Assembly (NCBI GenBank): GCA_009746045.1
Contig: RPFO01000138.1
Span: 720,759 to 784,758 of the forward strand
DNA length: 64,000 bases
Reading direction: 5' to 3'
Source: Mesostigma viride
Taxonomy: Eukaryota > Streptophyta > Mesostigmatophyceae > Mesostigmatales > Mesostigmataceae
In this document: positions 9,168-19,443 of the stretch, in pieces
Layout of the letters: the number at the start of each line of letters is the position of its first letter
Numbering within the stretch: position 1 is the first letter of the stretch
Made by a program: the position numbers and the translations under genes
Notes under the pieces: model-generated
Databases searched by the model: none
Told to the model about the DNA's origin: nothing
What the model saw: only the letters and a program-made list of their open reading frames with translations

Positions 9168-12100
9168 TACTTAATTAATTAATTAGACTCGTGCTCCCGT
9201 TGGGGAGTCACGGAGCATTAACCCCGATGGATGGATGGATGGATGGATGGGTGCAAACAGTCCTACCGGTCTAATCTATCTACAACATCTATTATTATTA
9301 TAATCTACCACATCTCAACATCTATCTACAACAACTAGTCTAAGCTGTCTACCCTAGGGGACCTGTCTGGCGTGCTTCCCGTATGTTTGCACACGCGGGC
9401 GCTTCCCCACAGGGGGAGGCTCGTTGTCCTCTATGACCTGGGCCCACTTGGCCTTGTCCATCATCTTTTTCCAAATCAACGGCGAGGCCTAGCTAGGCCC
9501 CCCATGTCCTCAGTCTACGAGCTGTTCTTTGAAGGTGCGGGCCTTGCGGCGCGTCTAGCATCACGGGGCCCGGCCCACGTACGTAAGGAGGTGCCGGCCA
9601 GGCTGAGCTGGGCGCGCAGTGGCCACGGGGGGGGCACGTGAGGTGTCTACCTGGTTGGTGCGAGCTAAGTGCCCTACTATAGTAGCTGCAGGCGCCGCTG
9701 CTTCATAATGGTGCTGGTGATATATATATTATTAAATATATATTAAAAATATAATTACTTACAGCAGATCGAGTGAAATCACTCAAACCAAAACAAACGC
9801 CCAGCTATAAACCTAGTAGTATATACAGAGCCATGTCAAAGCTCTATACTACGATAAGACCAATGGAAACGCCTAACGGGAGGAACCTAATAGCCCTGCT
9901 GCACCGCAAAATCAGCCCGCGTACGGCGGAGCATGATGTCAGCCATGGCCCGAGTCAGCGCCTCCGACAAGCGCTGACGCCAATATGACGTCCAGGTCCG
10001 CGCCGACCATGGGGCCCGCTGGCCCTTCAGGTTCAGCCGGTCCTCCCGGAGATGGCAACACTCCTTGAAGAAGGCGGAGGTCAGGGGCCCCATGGCCCCA
10101 AACTCCTTCAGGACAAAGGGCACAACACGATGGTGCCCGACGTCGCCGTAGGCCAGGAGCTTGGCCCGCTCCGCCCGGTCCGCCGTGTAACCTGCCGTGA
10201 GGGAGGCCCCAGCCACGTGGCTAAGAGCCAAGGGCCGCGCCACCGAAACGTCAATAAGCAGATGCCGGCCACCCCCCTCAAAGTCCAGCACCACGATGTC
10301 AGGCCGGGGGGTGGCCGGCATCTGCTTATTGACGTTTCGGTGGCGCGGCCCTTGGCTCTTAGCCACGTGGCTGGGGCCTCCCTCACGGCAGGTTACACGG
10401 CGGACCAGGCGGAGCGGGCCAAGCTCCTGGCCTACGGCGACGTCGGGCACCATCGTGTTGTGCCCTTTGTCCTGAAGGAGTTTGGGGCCATGGGGCCCCT
10501 GACCTCCGCCTTCTTCAAGGAGTGTTGCCATCTCCGGGAGGACCGGCTGAACCTGAAGGGCCAGCGGGCCCCATGGTCGGCGCGGACCTGGACGTCATAT
10601 TGGCGTCAGCGCTTGTCGGTGGCGCTGACTCGGGCCATGGCTGATATCATGCTCCGCCGTACGCGACTACGCGGGCTGATTTTGCGGTGCAGCAGGGCTC
10701 TTAGGTTCCTCCCGTTACAGTGTAGGCGTTTCCATTGGTCTTATCGTAGTATAGAGCTTTGACACGGCTCTGTAGATAGGTTTATAGCTGGGCGTTTGCT
10801 TTGGTTTGAGTGATTTCCCTCTGCTGTAAGTAATTATATTTTTATCATATATATATATGGCATGCCGAGGACCGTACACTGGTCCTCATTGCGAACATTA
10901 GCAGCATAGCCTACTCTGAAAATGGATCGCAGCATGTTAGTCGGACCGCGCCGTCCAGCTTTCGGGCCAGGTCGGCGGTGAGGGTCCACGTCTTGGCCCC
11001 ATACGTAAGAACAGGAAGGACGAGGACCTTAAACAGGTCCTGTTTCTCTATCTTGCCCAGGGGCTTGCGCCACATGGCCCGGAATTGGCGTAAAGCGTGC
11101 CAGGCGAGGGAGATGCGGTGGTCCACATCAGCCTCGCAGCGCTGGGGAGGACGGGCTGCCCAGCGGCAGCTTGACGCGGTCCCGATGCAGGACTCGAGAG
11201 CCGTCAAGGAGAAAGAGGGCGGGCGGTGGCTGAGTGAGCCCGATCGCCAGAGCCTCTGTCCACTTGCTGACCTCAAGCCCCACTGCGCGGGCCTCGATAG
11301 CCAGGCAGTCAAGCCACGTCTGCACGTGCTCAGTGTCCTCGAAGAGGGTGGTGTCGTCTGCATAGATGATGTCCGCCAGCCGAATCTCCGTTTCCGCCCC
11401 GCCATGCTAGAAACGGTTGTCAACCTGCACCCCTGGTTCCCTATACCCACGATGCGGGCAAATAGCTTGCGCGCCTGAATCATTACGCATTCGATCGACC
11501 ACAATAATGAACAGGTAGGGCGACAACACGCATCCCTGCCACACACCCTTCTGTAAAGGGCATGGTGGCGTGGTCCCGTGTAGGAATCAAGTGCGCACCG
11601 AAGTGGTGGACCCTTAACATACAGGTTGCGGATGACAGCAATAAGGGGGCGGGGGATCCGGAACAGAGCGAGGATGTCCCATAGCGCAGGCCAGAAAACC
11701 GAATCGAAGGCTTTGATGAAGTCCACCAGCACACTAAGGTGCAGATCGAGGGGACTCACCAGGCTGAAGGCGTTGCAGTTCTTCCACACGGCGGCGAGTA
11801 CTGTTCAAGAGCGCCTGTACTGTGTTTCGACCTGCATGAACGGAAGCCGTGCTGAGTCTCGCTGAGGTGACCGTCCGGCCAGGTCCGTGCGCAGGCGGTT
11901 CAGGATGAGCCGCATGAGAAGCTTGAGGGGGGCACTTTGGATGCACACCCCTCTGTAGTTACTGGGGTCGGCTGGCGACCCCTTGTTCTTGTACAGCATC
12001 GTTCGAAAACTGTGTTGCCAGGCCGCTGGAGGCCGTTGCGACGACAGCAGAATGCGGTTGCAGATATCCCGGAAGAGCAGCATGACACCAGTGTCCTCGA

Positions 12101-12190
12101 ACTCGGCTGCATGCAAGTTTCACAACCGCGGCCGGAATCTCGTCGGAGCCAGTGGCGGCCGGCGTCGTAACGCAGACGCTGGATGCATAG
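9168..12190 (-). mobile_element. Degenerate LINE ORF2 (reverse transcriptase), split by a family D insertion
   Basis: The 3' tail lies left ((TTAA)n at 9170-9186, with the inverted gtgctcccgttgggg end). The ORF2 C terminus occupies about 9360-9710. After an insertion (9714-10862) the copy continues with the thumb (about 11100-10911), the palm (LADIIYADDTTLFED around 11390-11340; VDFIKAFDSVFWP around 11730-11700) and the N-terminal RT motif YKNKGSPADPSNYRGV (about 12000-11935). The conserved YADD core is present, but several frameshifts make it a pseudogene. The 5' end is cut at about 12190 by a family C 3' end. The endonuclease domain is missing. Confidence 0.75.
9730..10862. mobile_element. 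Head-to-head family D LINE ends forming a 1.1-kb palindrome
   Basis: Two 5'-truncated copies of the same LINE 3' end meet at their broken 5' ends. The left copy (about 9735-10305) reads on the minus strand and the right copy (about 10306-10855) on the plus strand. Arms of about 530 bp are nearly perfect complements around a 28-nt unmatched centre (10278-10305). Both strands therefore open with MATLLEEGGGQGPHGPK. Each copy encodes a PDIVVLDFEGGGRHLLIDVS-type segment and ends in a taagtaattatattttta tail at the outer edge. It sits inside the older LINE at 9168-12190. Confidence 0.85.
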
Positions 12191-12482
12191 CCTTAGCTTA
12201 GCCCTTGTACAGCCATGCTACGTCCTGGCTATGATCAGATTACTTGCCCACACTCCTTGTTATGATATGCTCACATGGGTCTTATTGCACCCACAGTGAC
12301 TTGCCGGGTCGGATCTATCGTGTCCGATTGCTGCTGTACGTGGTGCCCATGCCTATGGCATGAAGGAGAAAGGGGGTCATCTGCCCTTTCTTCCTGTTGT
12401 GCACATACAGGGATTAAAAGCCGACTCCGGTGCTCCGTGACTACCCAATGGGAGCACGAGTTTAATTAATTAATTAATTGAT
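12180..12482 (+). mobile_element. LINE 3' end (family C) with (TTAA)n tail
   Basis: It shares cttattgcacccacag, catgaaggagaaaggggg and the terminal gggagcacgagtttaattaa with 4850-5045 and 6545-6785. No coding sequence remains. Confidence 0.7.
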
Positions 12483-12818
12483 TCGTTTGATAGCAATGCA
12501 ATGCGTTGAAGTCGGTAAGCTACTCACGCATTATTTCATCTTGGTGCAGGGCTGCAGGCAATAGCTTTGCCGTAAGATAGGGCTCGCGGGCCCTTGCGGC
12601 AAGTGCCGCAAGGCGAATCCGAAATACGGGGAAACTCTTGCAAATTTTTCATTTGGCCTAGAATTTAATTTTTGAGATTTGAGAGCTTGAGAATCTGCCT
12701 AGAGAACCTAGTCGGGGTAAAATTGGCTCTAGCAGCAACGTGTAGTTACATTGTGTTGTGCGCACCCCTATAAACATGTGGATAAGGATGTTCCGATCAA
12801 AAAGCTCCTCTATTCACT
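12483..12818. other. 3' flank of the DUF1499 gene
   Basis: This is downstream (minus sense) of the DUF1499 stop. It contains the complement of TGTAA at 12746-12750, about 70 nt past the stop, the usual position of the chlorophyte poly(A) signal. No other feature seen. Confidence 0.5.
12746..12750 (-). terminator. TGTAA poly(A) signal of the DUF1499 gene
   Basis: TGTAA on the minus strand, 69 nt downstream of the TGA stop. TGTAA is the established polyadenylation signal of chlorophyte green algae. The position fits; the assignment is inference. Confidence 0.6.
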
Positions 12819-14580
12819 TCAGTATGAAGGGTAGTCCTCGTAACATTCCAAGAGCTCGCAGCCGGTCACTCTCCACCCGAGGCTGCTTTTTATCTTCCCA
12901 AGCCTGGCTTTCTGCACGCCCAGGTCCGACACGGGCGTCTGGAACGGGTACACGTACTTGATGTCCCGCGCGAGCGAGCGGTACAGCACGACCGTCTGCA
13001 AGCCATCCGCTGGGTTCCAGCTCTCCTCACGTTTGATAAGAAACTCCAGGTTGTCCAGGCCAAAACGGCCGGCAAGTTCGAACAGTAGATACTGCCCCCC
13101 TGGGCGTGCGAAACAGACAGCAAACAAGGACAGCAAGGCCAAAGTGTTACATGTCAGCCACAGTGGCCAAAAAAGCCAACAGTCAGCATGAATGTAATGC
13201 ATCCTCGTGGCACACAAACAATGGGCATGAACAGGCACGAGGGCCATGACAACCCATGTACCCAATATTGCATGCTGCAGAGCAGGAAACATTAAAAGGC
13301 ATCCAGCATTAGCCGCTTCGATCTTCATGAGCTGCTGGGACCTACATGAAGCAAATGATGAACACCTGCTGTCACACAAACATCCTTGCCCCCCCCACCC
13401 CCACACACACCTAAGCGACACAAGGGTAATTACATAAAAATTATTGAATGCAGCATGCACCATGGGTGGATGCATGATCTGCTGGGTACACAGGCAGCGC
13501 AGCAGGTGCCTGTGTGCGCTCAGGCGGGCTGGAACGAGGGAAACGTGCCCTTGGTTCCCCACTCCTTGTAGGACGCTGCGCAACAGCACGTTGATTCAGA
13601 CACGGCGCCTCTGTAAACCATGAGCATGCTTGCACCGTGCTGTGTTGCACAACCCCAGCCACGCACGCGAGGGGCATACCATTGGGCAGCTCTTCGGACG
13701 CCACCAAGCGACCGCTCGTCGGGTCCTGCGCGAGAACAGCGGCTGTCAAGTCCTTGGCCACTTGGCTCACCGACAAGCCGTTGGGAGCCTCCCAGGGCGA
13801 GCCGTAGGTGTCGGTGAGGGAGCTGGTGGACACACAGTTGGGCTGGCCAAGCGGGCACTGCTGGATGCGCCTGCAGCACAGCACACCCACGTGATGGGGC
13901 ACGGAGGGAACGTCGTCGCATGTGTTCCAGCAGATGGTGAGCCCCATAATCCACGCTTGGACCTAGGATAAGCAGCAGTGGCGAAGCATAGCAAGGTCGC
14001 AGTGGTAGAGCTCACGGGGTGTGTAAGTGCTACGTACGCAAGACCGTGTGGAAATTAACGGCGTCCACTGTTCCCGGGGATGCCTAGTGTCATCACTTGC
14101 GGTGATCCACTGGCACGAAGCAAATGGAACATCATCGTTGCGTGCCCAATGCTAAGAAGATCTCACCGCCCAACGGGTATCTATTCCCAACCACCCCCAC
14201 TTCCCTCAATCTACCACCCAACCCTCACCTTCAACCCTAAAGGGGAAAAGGCATTGCAGAAATCTGCCACGAGAAAGGAAGGTCACTTGTTGCGGAATCC
14301 AGACTTACCCTTCGATCAGACCCAAGCGAATTCTAGACTGCTCGTCATACGGAGTCTCCGCATTTGCGCGTGCACCCCTCGGGATTGCGATTAATACGCC
14401 CAGCCCGCCCAGCACGCTCCTGCGCGATGGCATGGGCAGGGATTCTGTGCCCTTTGGTGTGTACTGAGCACGACAAGGCTCCAACGTTTGCTTGCGTTTC
14501 GATGTTTGCGGCAGCTGGAAACGCAGCCGTTGTAAAACGCCAACACGGGCGTCACCCGACAGTGGCAGCGATTTCTGCAT
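12819..14580 (-). CDS. DUF1499 family protein with a twin-arginine thylakoid-lumen leader
   Basis: Three exons: 14580-14309, 13870-13680 and 13099-12819, with consistent phases and 247 codons plus stop. The first 74 residues form a bipartite leader: a basic, Ser/Thr-containing plastid transit region, then PSRRSVLGGLGVLIAI ending ARANA. This is a Tat-type lumen signal with RR at 53-54 and a likely cut after residue 74. The mature part shows the DUF1499 hallmarks: CPLGQPNCVSTSS near residues 95-107, a YGSPWEAP turn, LLFELAGRFGLDNLEFLI, and SDLGVQKARLGKIKSSLGW near the end. The biochemical function of DUF1499 proteins is not established. A lumen location is inferred from the leader. A downstream Met at residue 50 could also start translation but would remove the transit peptide. 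The gene is divergent from the SDR gene 450 bp away. Confidence 0.85.
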
Positions 14581-15030
14581 GGCTATGCGCTTTGAATATT
14601 CAGTTCTTTGAAATCCTGGGCGATAACAGGGAATTATATCAGCTGAAGCATCCAGATCACGAGGCCTTCGGTTTATTGCATACTCTAGACTTTCTTAGTC
14701 GACTGTTATTAGAAGGATTTACCGGTAATTAGGTGCAATGGCAGACTCGCGCGTGTGAACGCAGTAACCACCAGCTTGGGCTGGGGAAGGGAGAGAAACG
14801 TGATTTCACGGGTACGGTAGCAGTAAAATTCATCACTTATGCCACGTGTCACGCTCTTTCCCTCGGCAGCGGCATCGGGCACTGCGGCAGATGACACGTA
14901 TCTGCTCCGTTGTGGTGTACTTGCATTGAGGTCGTCAATTATTATCTCCGCTTGGCGAATGGCGACCAGTAAAGCAAAAAAGAGTTCTAATAAGCCAGCG
15001 ATGGCGTAAAATACAGTAGGGCGTGCTACA
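14581..15030. promoter_or_regulatory. Divergent promoter spacer between the DUF1499 and SDR genes
   Basis: 450 bp separate the two start codons on opposite strands, so the spacer must hold both 5' UTRs and promoters. I see no clear TATA box or transposon. A 130-codon antisense ORF here (15098-14709) overlaps the first SDR exon and is judged spurious. Confidence 0.5.
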
Positions 15031-18000
15031 ATGTCAACCACACTTAATTTTACGCACGGGGTAACCTCATGCCTTGTCACCGGAGGTGGCTCTGGCATAG
15101 GTGAGCCATATATTGCTAATTGGGGTATGCATCACTCTCATGATCGTGCTGATTCACAACATACGGTTATAATGTAAGGTCGTGAGGCCTAATGCCACTG
15201 TATGGCGGTATGGCCGAGCTCTATAAATTCTCCCCCCCCCTAATTTTAATGACGCCCAGCCCGATGATTAAACCACTTTCTTTGTTTTCGTTTTCCTCTT
15301 CCATCGGCCTACCCGTTGACGTGGTCAGGCCGAGCTGTCTCGCTGGAGCTGTTTAAGAAGGGCTGCAACGTACTGGTGGTCGATCTCGATGGAGACAGCG
15401 CGGCAGAAACCTGTCGTCTGGGGCAGAAATCTTCTCCTCCGGCTGGTCAAAAGCCCATTATGTCTCATTTTCAGTGCAATGTGATCAAACCAGGTACGTG
15501 GCGTCCTATCCGCGAACTACAATTCGATGCAAGTACACTATTTTTGTGCGAAATTTTAATGTCATGAAATGGCACTACCATGCGCTCCCTATAACTGAAC
15601 ACCGTATCTGCCTGCCAACTGCCTGGTTCCAGAGGAGCTGTCGGCCGCGTTTGCACGGCATGCTTCGCTGTTCGGCCGGCTGGACGTTTGCTTCAACAAC
15701 GCTGGGCTGGGGGAGGGCGACGTCTCCTTTTTGGACGACGCGGCCAGGGATCGTGACTGGCGCACGTGCATCGAGGTCAACCTGACGGCGATGGTGCACG
15801 GCACCAAGCTTGCGGTGCGCGTCAAGGAAGTCACGGGCCTGTGCATGCTTCACCGCAGTGTCCGCGGTCGCTGTACTAGCTGCGGCCATGTGCCATGTCG
15901 GTGGCTCTTGCTGTTGTCATGCTTCATGGTGTTGGGTGTTCATGGTGCTTGATACTTCTGGCGCTTGCCGTTGACGACAAGCTCCTCCGCACAGCGCCGC
16001 TGTCACTGCAGCACCACCTGCAGGTAGTGCTGCAGACGGTGTGGCATCTCGGAGGGTGCACAGGGAGGAAGTATCCCCCCTGGCCACCACCCATCCAACC
16101 ACCCATGTGGTCGCCCTTCCAGCCAGTCATGCATTCCATTGTCGGGTTACAGTGATCTGCTTGTCCTGTCGATGGCCTTCCATTATCCCCATCTCTATTT
16201 TTCTTAGTGGTGGTGTGACGGTGGCATACTAGATTGCTTGCATGCGACTAGAGCTCCTCCTTATGAGGACATTTGCACGCCCATTTACCGCTCCTCTGTT
16301 TATACCTAGGTGTCACATGGCTCCTGTGTTTATACCTCGGTGTCACATGGTATTACCCTGCTATGTGTTTATACCTAGGTGTCACATGGTATTACCCTGC
16401 TATGTGTTTATACCTAGGTGTCACATGGTATTACCCTGCTGGAGAGCTGCCCTGGCTATGTACAATGTTATATAGTACTATTTATAGCGTTTGTCTGAAA
16501 CCTTGTTGATTTGCCGCCTGGCAAAGTTCCGGACTCTGCATACCTCTTACGGACGAGCGCGCATGTGGCCGCGCTCTTGGCCCAGGCACGCCCCCCCTGA
16601 CCATCTAATAGTAATTCTCCTGTTGGTCACCCTCTCATGTTGGACACCCTCTCCTGTTGGACACCATCGAATAGTAACTCTGTTGTGCTGTTCATCGTGG
16701 CAGCATGCCCGGCCACTGCAGCACGGCTATGTACCCGTAGCAACAGTCCTGCGTATTCGCCCCTATTGCATGCAAGCACACGGCAGCATTTAGTCCTTTG
16801 TGCGTTTTTCCATCTGCCAATGACTCCCTTCCTCCATGCCGTTGTGTCGCGACGCTGCCCTGTCATGGATGCTGGCCCCACCCAACCCTGCCAGGTGTCC
16901 GCCATGCGCGCGAGCAAGCTGCGGGGTGTCGTCCTGAACACGGCGTCGGCGGCCGGGACGGGGCCCTCCCCCTTTGGGCCGGTCTATGCTGCCGCTAAAG
17001 GTGCGCTTGTAGTGGGTGCACGGTGGCCCCTGCCGCCGCCAGCCCCTTGTCTTCCCAGCGTGTTACCCTCTGGTCCGGCCTCCTTGTAGTGTGCTATCTC
17101 CCAGGGTGGCCCCCTTCTGGCCATGCACGTTGCGCGCCCCACTCGCTGGCGGTGTCTCCCGTAGCTGCTGCAAGCCTGCCCTTGCATCCTGATAGAGTGT
17201 CGTTGCCGACACCGTCGCAGATGCAGCCCTAGGGAAGCTCGTCGTCTTCAGCCACGTCATGCCTCATGGGTGAGACGATCATCGCGATTAGCCACCCATC
17301 AGCCAGGGCTTGATTATCAAGTGCGTTTCATGCCCCCCTATCGTATATCTATTGTCATCAGCATGGATGGGTAGCCACCCCGTAGATGACAACCACTCCT
17401 TGTAAAAACTACCACTTTTAGTCCTTTGGGTTAACATGGTTCATGGCAATTCGTGGAGTGGCAGCTTCTCCCCTTCCCTCGCCACCTCTCTTCCCTGTTC
17501 TCCGTTTCTCCTTAAACTGCAGGTCCGTTCGTGGCCAACAGCCATGCATGCCATTGTACCCGCTCGCAATGCTGGCTGTTGACAAAACACATGCTTGCCT
17601 TGGTCCCCACTGCCCCTGCGTGGCGTGCCCCACGCCCCTCCTTGCCCAGCGGGGGTGGTCAACTTTGTGCGCTCCCTTGCGTGGCTGGAGCCGCAGGATG
17701 GCATCCGAGTGTGCGCGCTGTGCCCCCAGGTGCGTGCGCTAGCAGAGGCCAGTGGCTGGTGGGGAGGTCGCAGGACCGGAAATGTTAGATTTGCAGCTTG
17801 AGGGACAGGAGGGGTGAAAACACTTTGAGGGGCAGGAGGGGTGAAAACACGTTGAGCGAAAGGAGGGGTGAAAACACTTTGAGGGACAGGAGGGGTGAAA
17901 ACGTTTTCAGGGACAGGAGGGTGGAAAACACGTTGAGGGAACTATAAGCTCCTCGCTGTATCTGCAGCCTTGAAATATGAGCGTGGGCTTTGGTTGGTCT

Positions 18001-19443
18001 CTGTTCGTAGTTAGAGCTGTCGTCCTCATGCTTGAACGCGCTGTTCAAGTCACTTGTAACCCCTGCTCGCCACGGCATCCATGTATGCCCACCGCCTTTA
18101 TCATTGTTTTCATTTCACCCATTCATCATTTAACTCTGCCATCGTCTCTCTGGGGCCGCATCAGCAAGCGCAGCGGGCTGGAAGCATTACTGGCCGCCTG
18201 ACATGTGCACTGTGCACTGCTGGGTGACTGCTCACCTCGCGACCTGCTCCCCTCGCGGTTGTCAGCCTGCCTCCCCCTGCTGATCTGTTCACCCAACCCT
18301 CCCCCTGCTGATCGGTTCACCCAAACGTCCCCACGGATCCCCCCCCCCCCCCCACGGATCCCCCCTCCCCCCCCCCAGTTCATCGACACGGCGCTGGTGC
18401 GGCGAATGGCGGAGGTGGACCCGCGCGGCAGCGAGAAGTTGATCGCGTCAGCGGGTGGTCTCATCCCCATGGCCATGGTGGTGGAAGGCACGTCCTTGCC
18501 CACGTCCCACACAGCCTTGCTCTGTACCCTTGTGCTCGCGCCTGCCCCCATGTGATGTTCTGGTGATCCCCCCTCCAACTTGTCCATCATTTCTGGCCCA
18601 CGCACACCTCACATGGGCGCCTGTCCAGCCTACTCCCGCCGCATGTGGTGCCGCGCGCATGACCCAAGAAGTCTGGCTATCACTTGGGCGTTGGCACATG
18701 GCCCAAGTGACGGCGTACGACAGCATGACAGTGCGATCCCGTGGCGTGCGATAGCATGACAGTGCGATACCGTGGCCCGACGTCGCCATTTCCCTACAAC
18801 CGATGGCTGCCCCATGTTGCTCGCCTGTCTGTTCCGCCCCACATCTTGCAGGAAGCTCCCCATGGGAAAATGGACACGGCCTGCGGCATGCGCACACACA
18901 CACGCACACGTACACGCACACGTACACGCACACGTACACGCACACGTACACGCATACGCACACAGACACGTACACGCACACGTACACGCACACGTACACG
19001 CATACGCACACAGACACGTCGTGGGGACCAGTACTTGTCCTCGTCCACGCTGGGGATCAGTTAGTGTGTCGGCTGCTCACCCCAGTCGCGCTCCTGTCTG
19101 CTGCCTCTTGTCCCTTTCCTCCCTCTCTCGTGTGTGTCGGCCACCGGGGGACCCTCGGGGCCCCATTCACCGCGGCCCTGCACACATATGTGACGTGCGG
19201 CCCTGCGCATTACTGCATGGCGATGCGTGACGGTCGCCAGGTGCGTTGGAACTTATCGAGGGGCGGCAACCGAGCGCGCGCGGCGGGGCCTGCATGCTCA
19301 TCACGCTGCGGCGCGGTCGACAGTACTGGCCCCTGCGCGCCCCCAAGGAACGCAGCCGGCAGGGCACTGCAGCTACGAGCACTTCTGCACCCGATGCGGC
19401 CGTTCTCACAGGCAAGCTCTTTGGGGCGTTGACATTGGTGTAA
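15031..19443 (+). CDS. Classical NAD-dependent short-chain dehydrogenase/reductase (15-PGDH-like)
   Basis: Seven exons: 15031-15100, 15329-15493, 15633-15814, 16895-17000, 17650-17729, 18379-18487 and 19241-19443. They give 304 residues in continuous phase. The protein is a Rossmann oxidoreductase. It shows VTGGGSGIG (residues 16-24), Asp42 at the end of beta-2 (VVDLD, suggesting NAD rather than NADP), NNAG at 100-103 and the catalytic set Ser157, Tyr170 and Lys174 (NTAS...YAAAK). GIRVCALCP and a C-terminal LELIEG...GACMLI strand follow. Intron 6 uses a GC donor (GAAG|GCACGT). Introns carry several minisatellites. The last 25 residues are a Ser/Ala/Thr-rich tail. It lies upstream of, and on the same strand as, a PTGR3-like gene. 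The two may be one transcript (see findings). The substrate is not determined by sequence; 15-PGDH-like is the nearest pattern I recognise. Confidence 0.88.
16297..16441. repeat. 39-bp minisatellite in SDR intron 3
   Basis: Three to four copies of a unit containing tgtttatacctaggtgtcac, the first one shortened. No coding role. Confidence 0.85.
17802..17940. repeat. 27-bp minisatellite in SDR intron 5
   Basis: About five copies of a unit with caggaggggtgaaaacac and single-base variants. The 27-bp length keeps one frame open on the minus strand, which explains the spurious ORF there. Confidence 0.85.
18893..19017. repeat. (CACACGTACACG)n repeat in SDR intron 6
   Basis: A 12-bp purine/pyrimidine-alternating unit (cacacgtacacg) repeated about ten times with cat/cag variants. 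It could adopt Z-DNA. It lies just downstream of the GC donor intron start. Confidence 0.85.

Noticed and set aside
10052-10762. 236-codon plus-strand gene
   Set aside because: It reads antisense LINE sequence through the centre of the palindrome; the same peptide appears on the opposite strand.
14709-15098. 129-codon minus ORF with a hydrophobic segment
   Set aside because: It overlaps the first SDR exon and the divergent promoter spacer; no family support.
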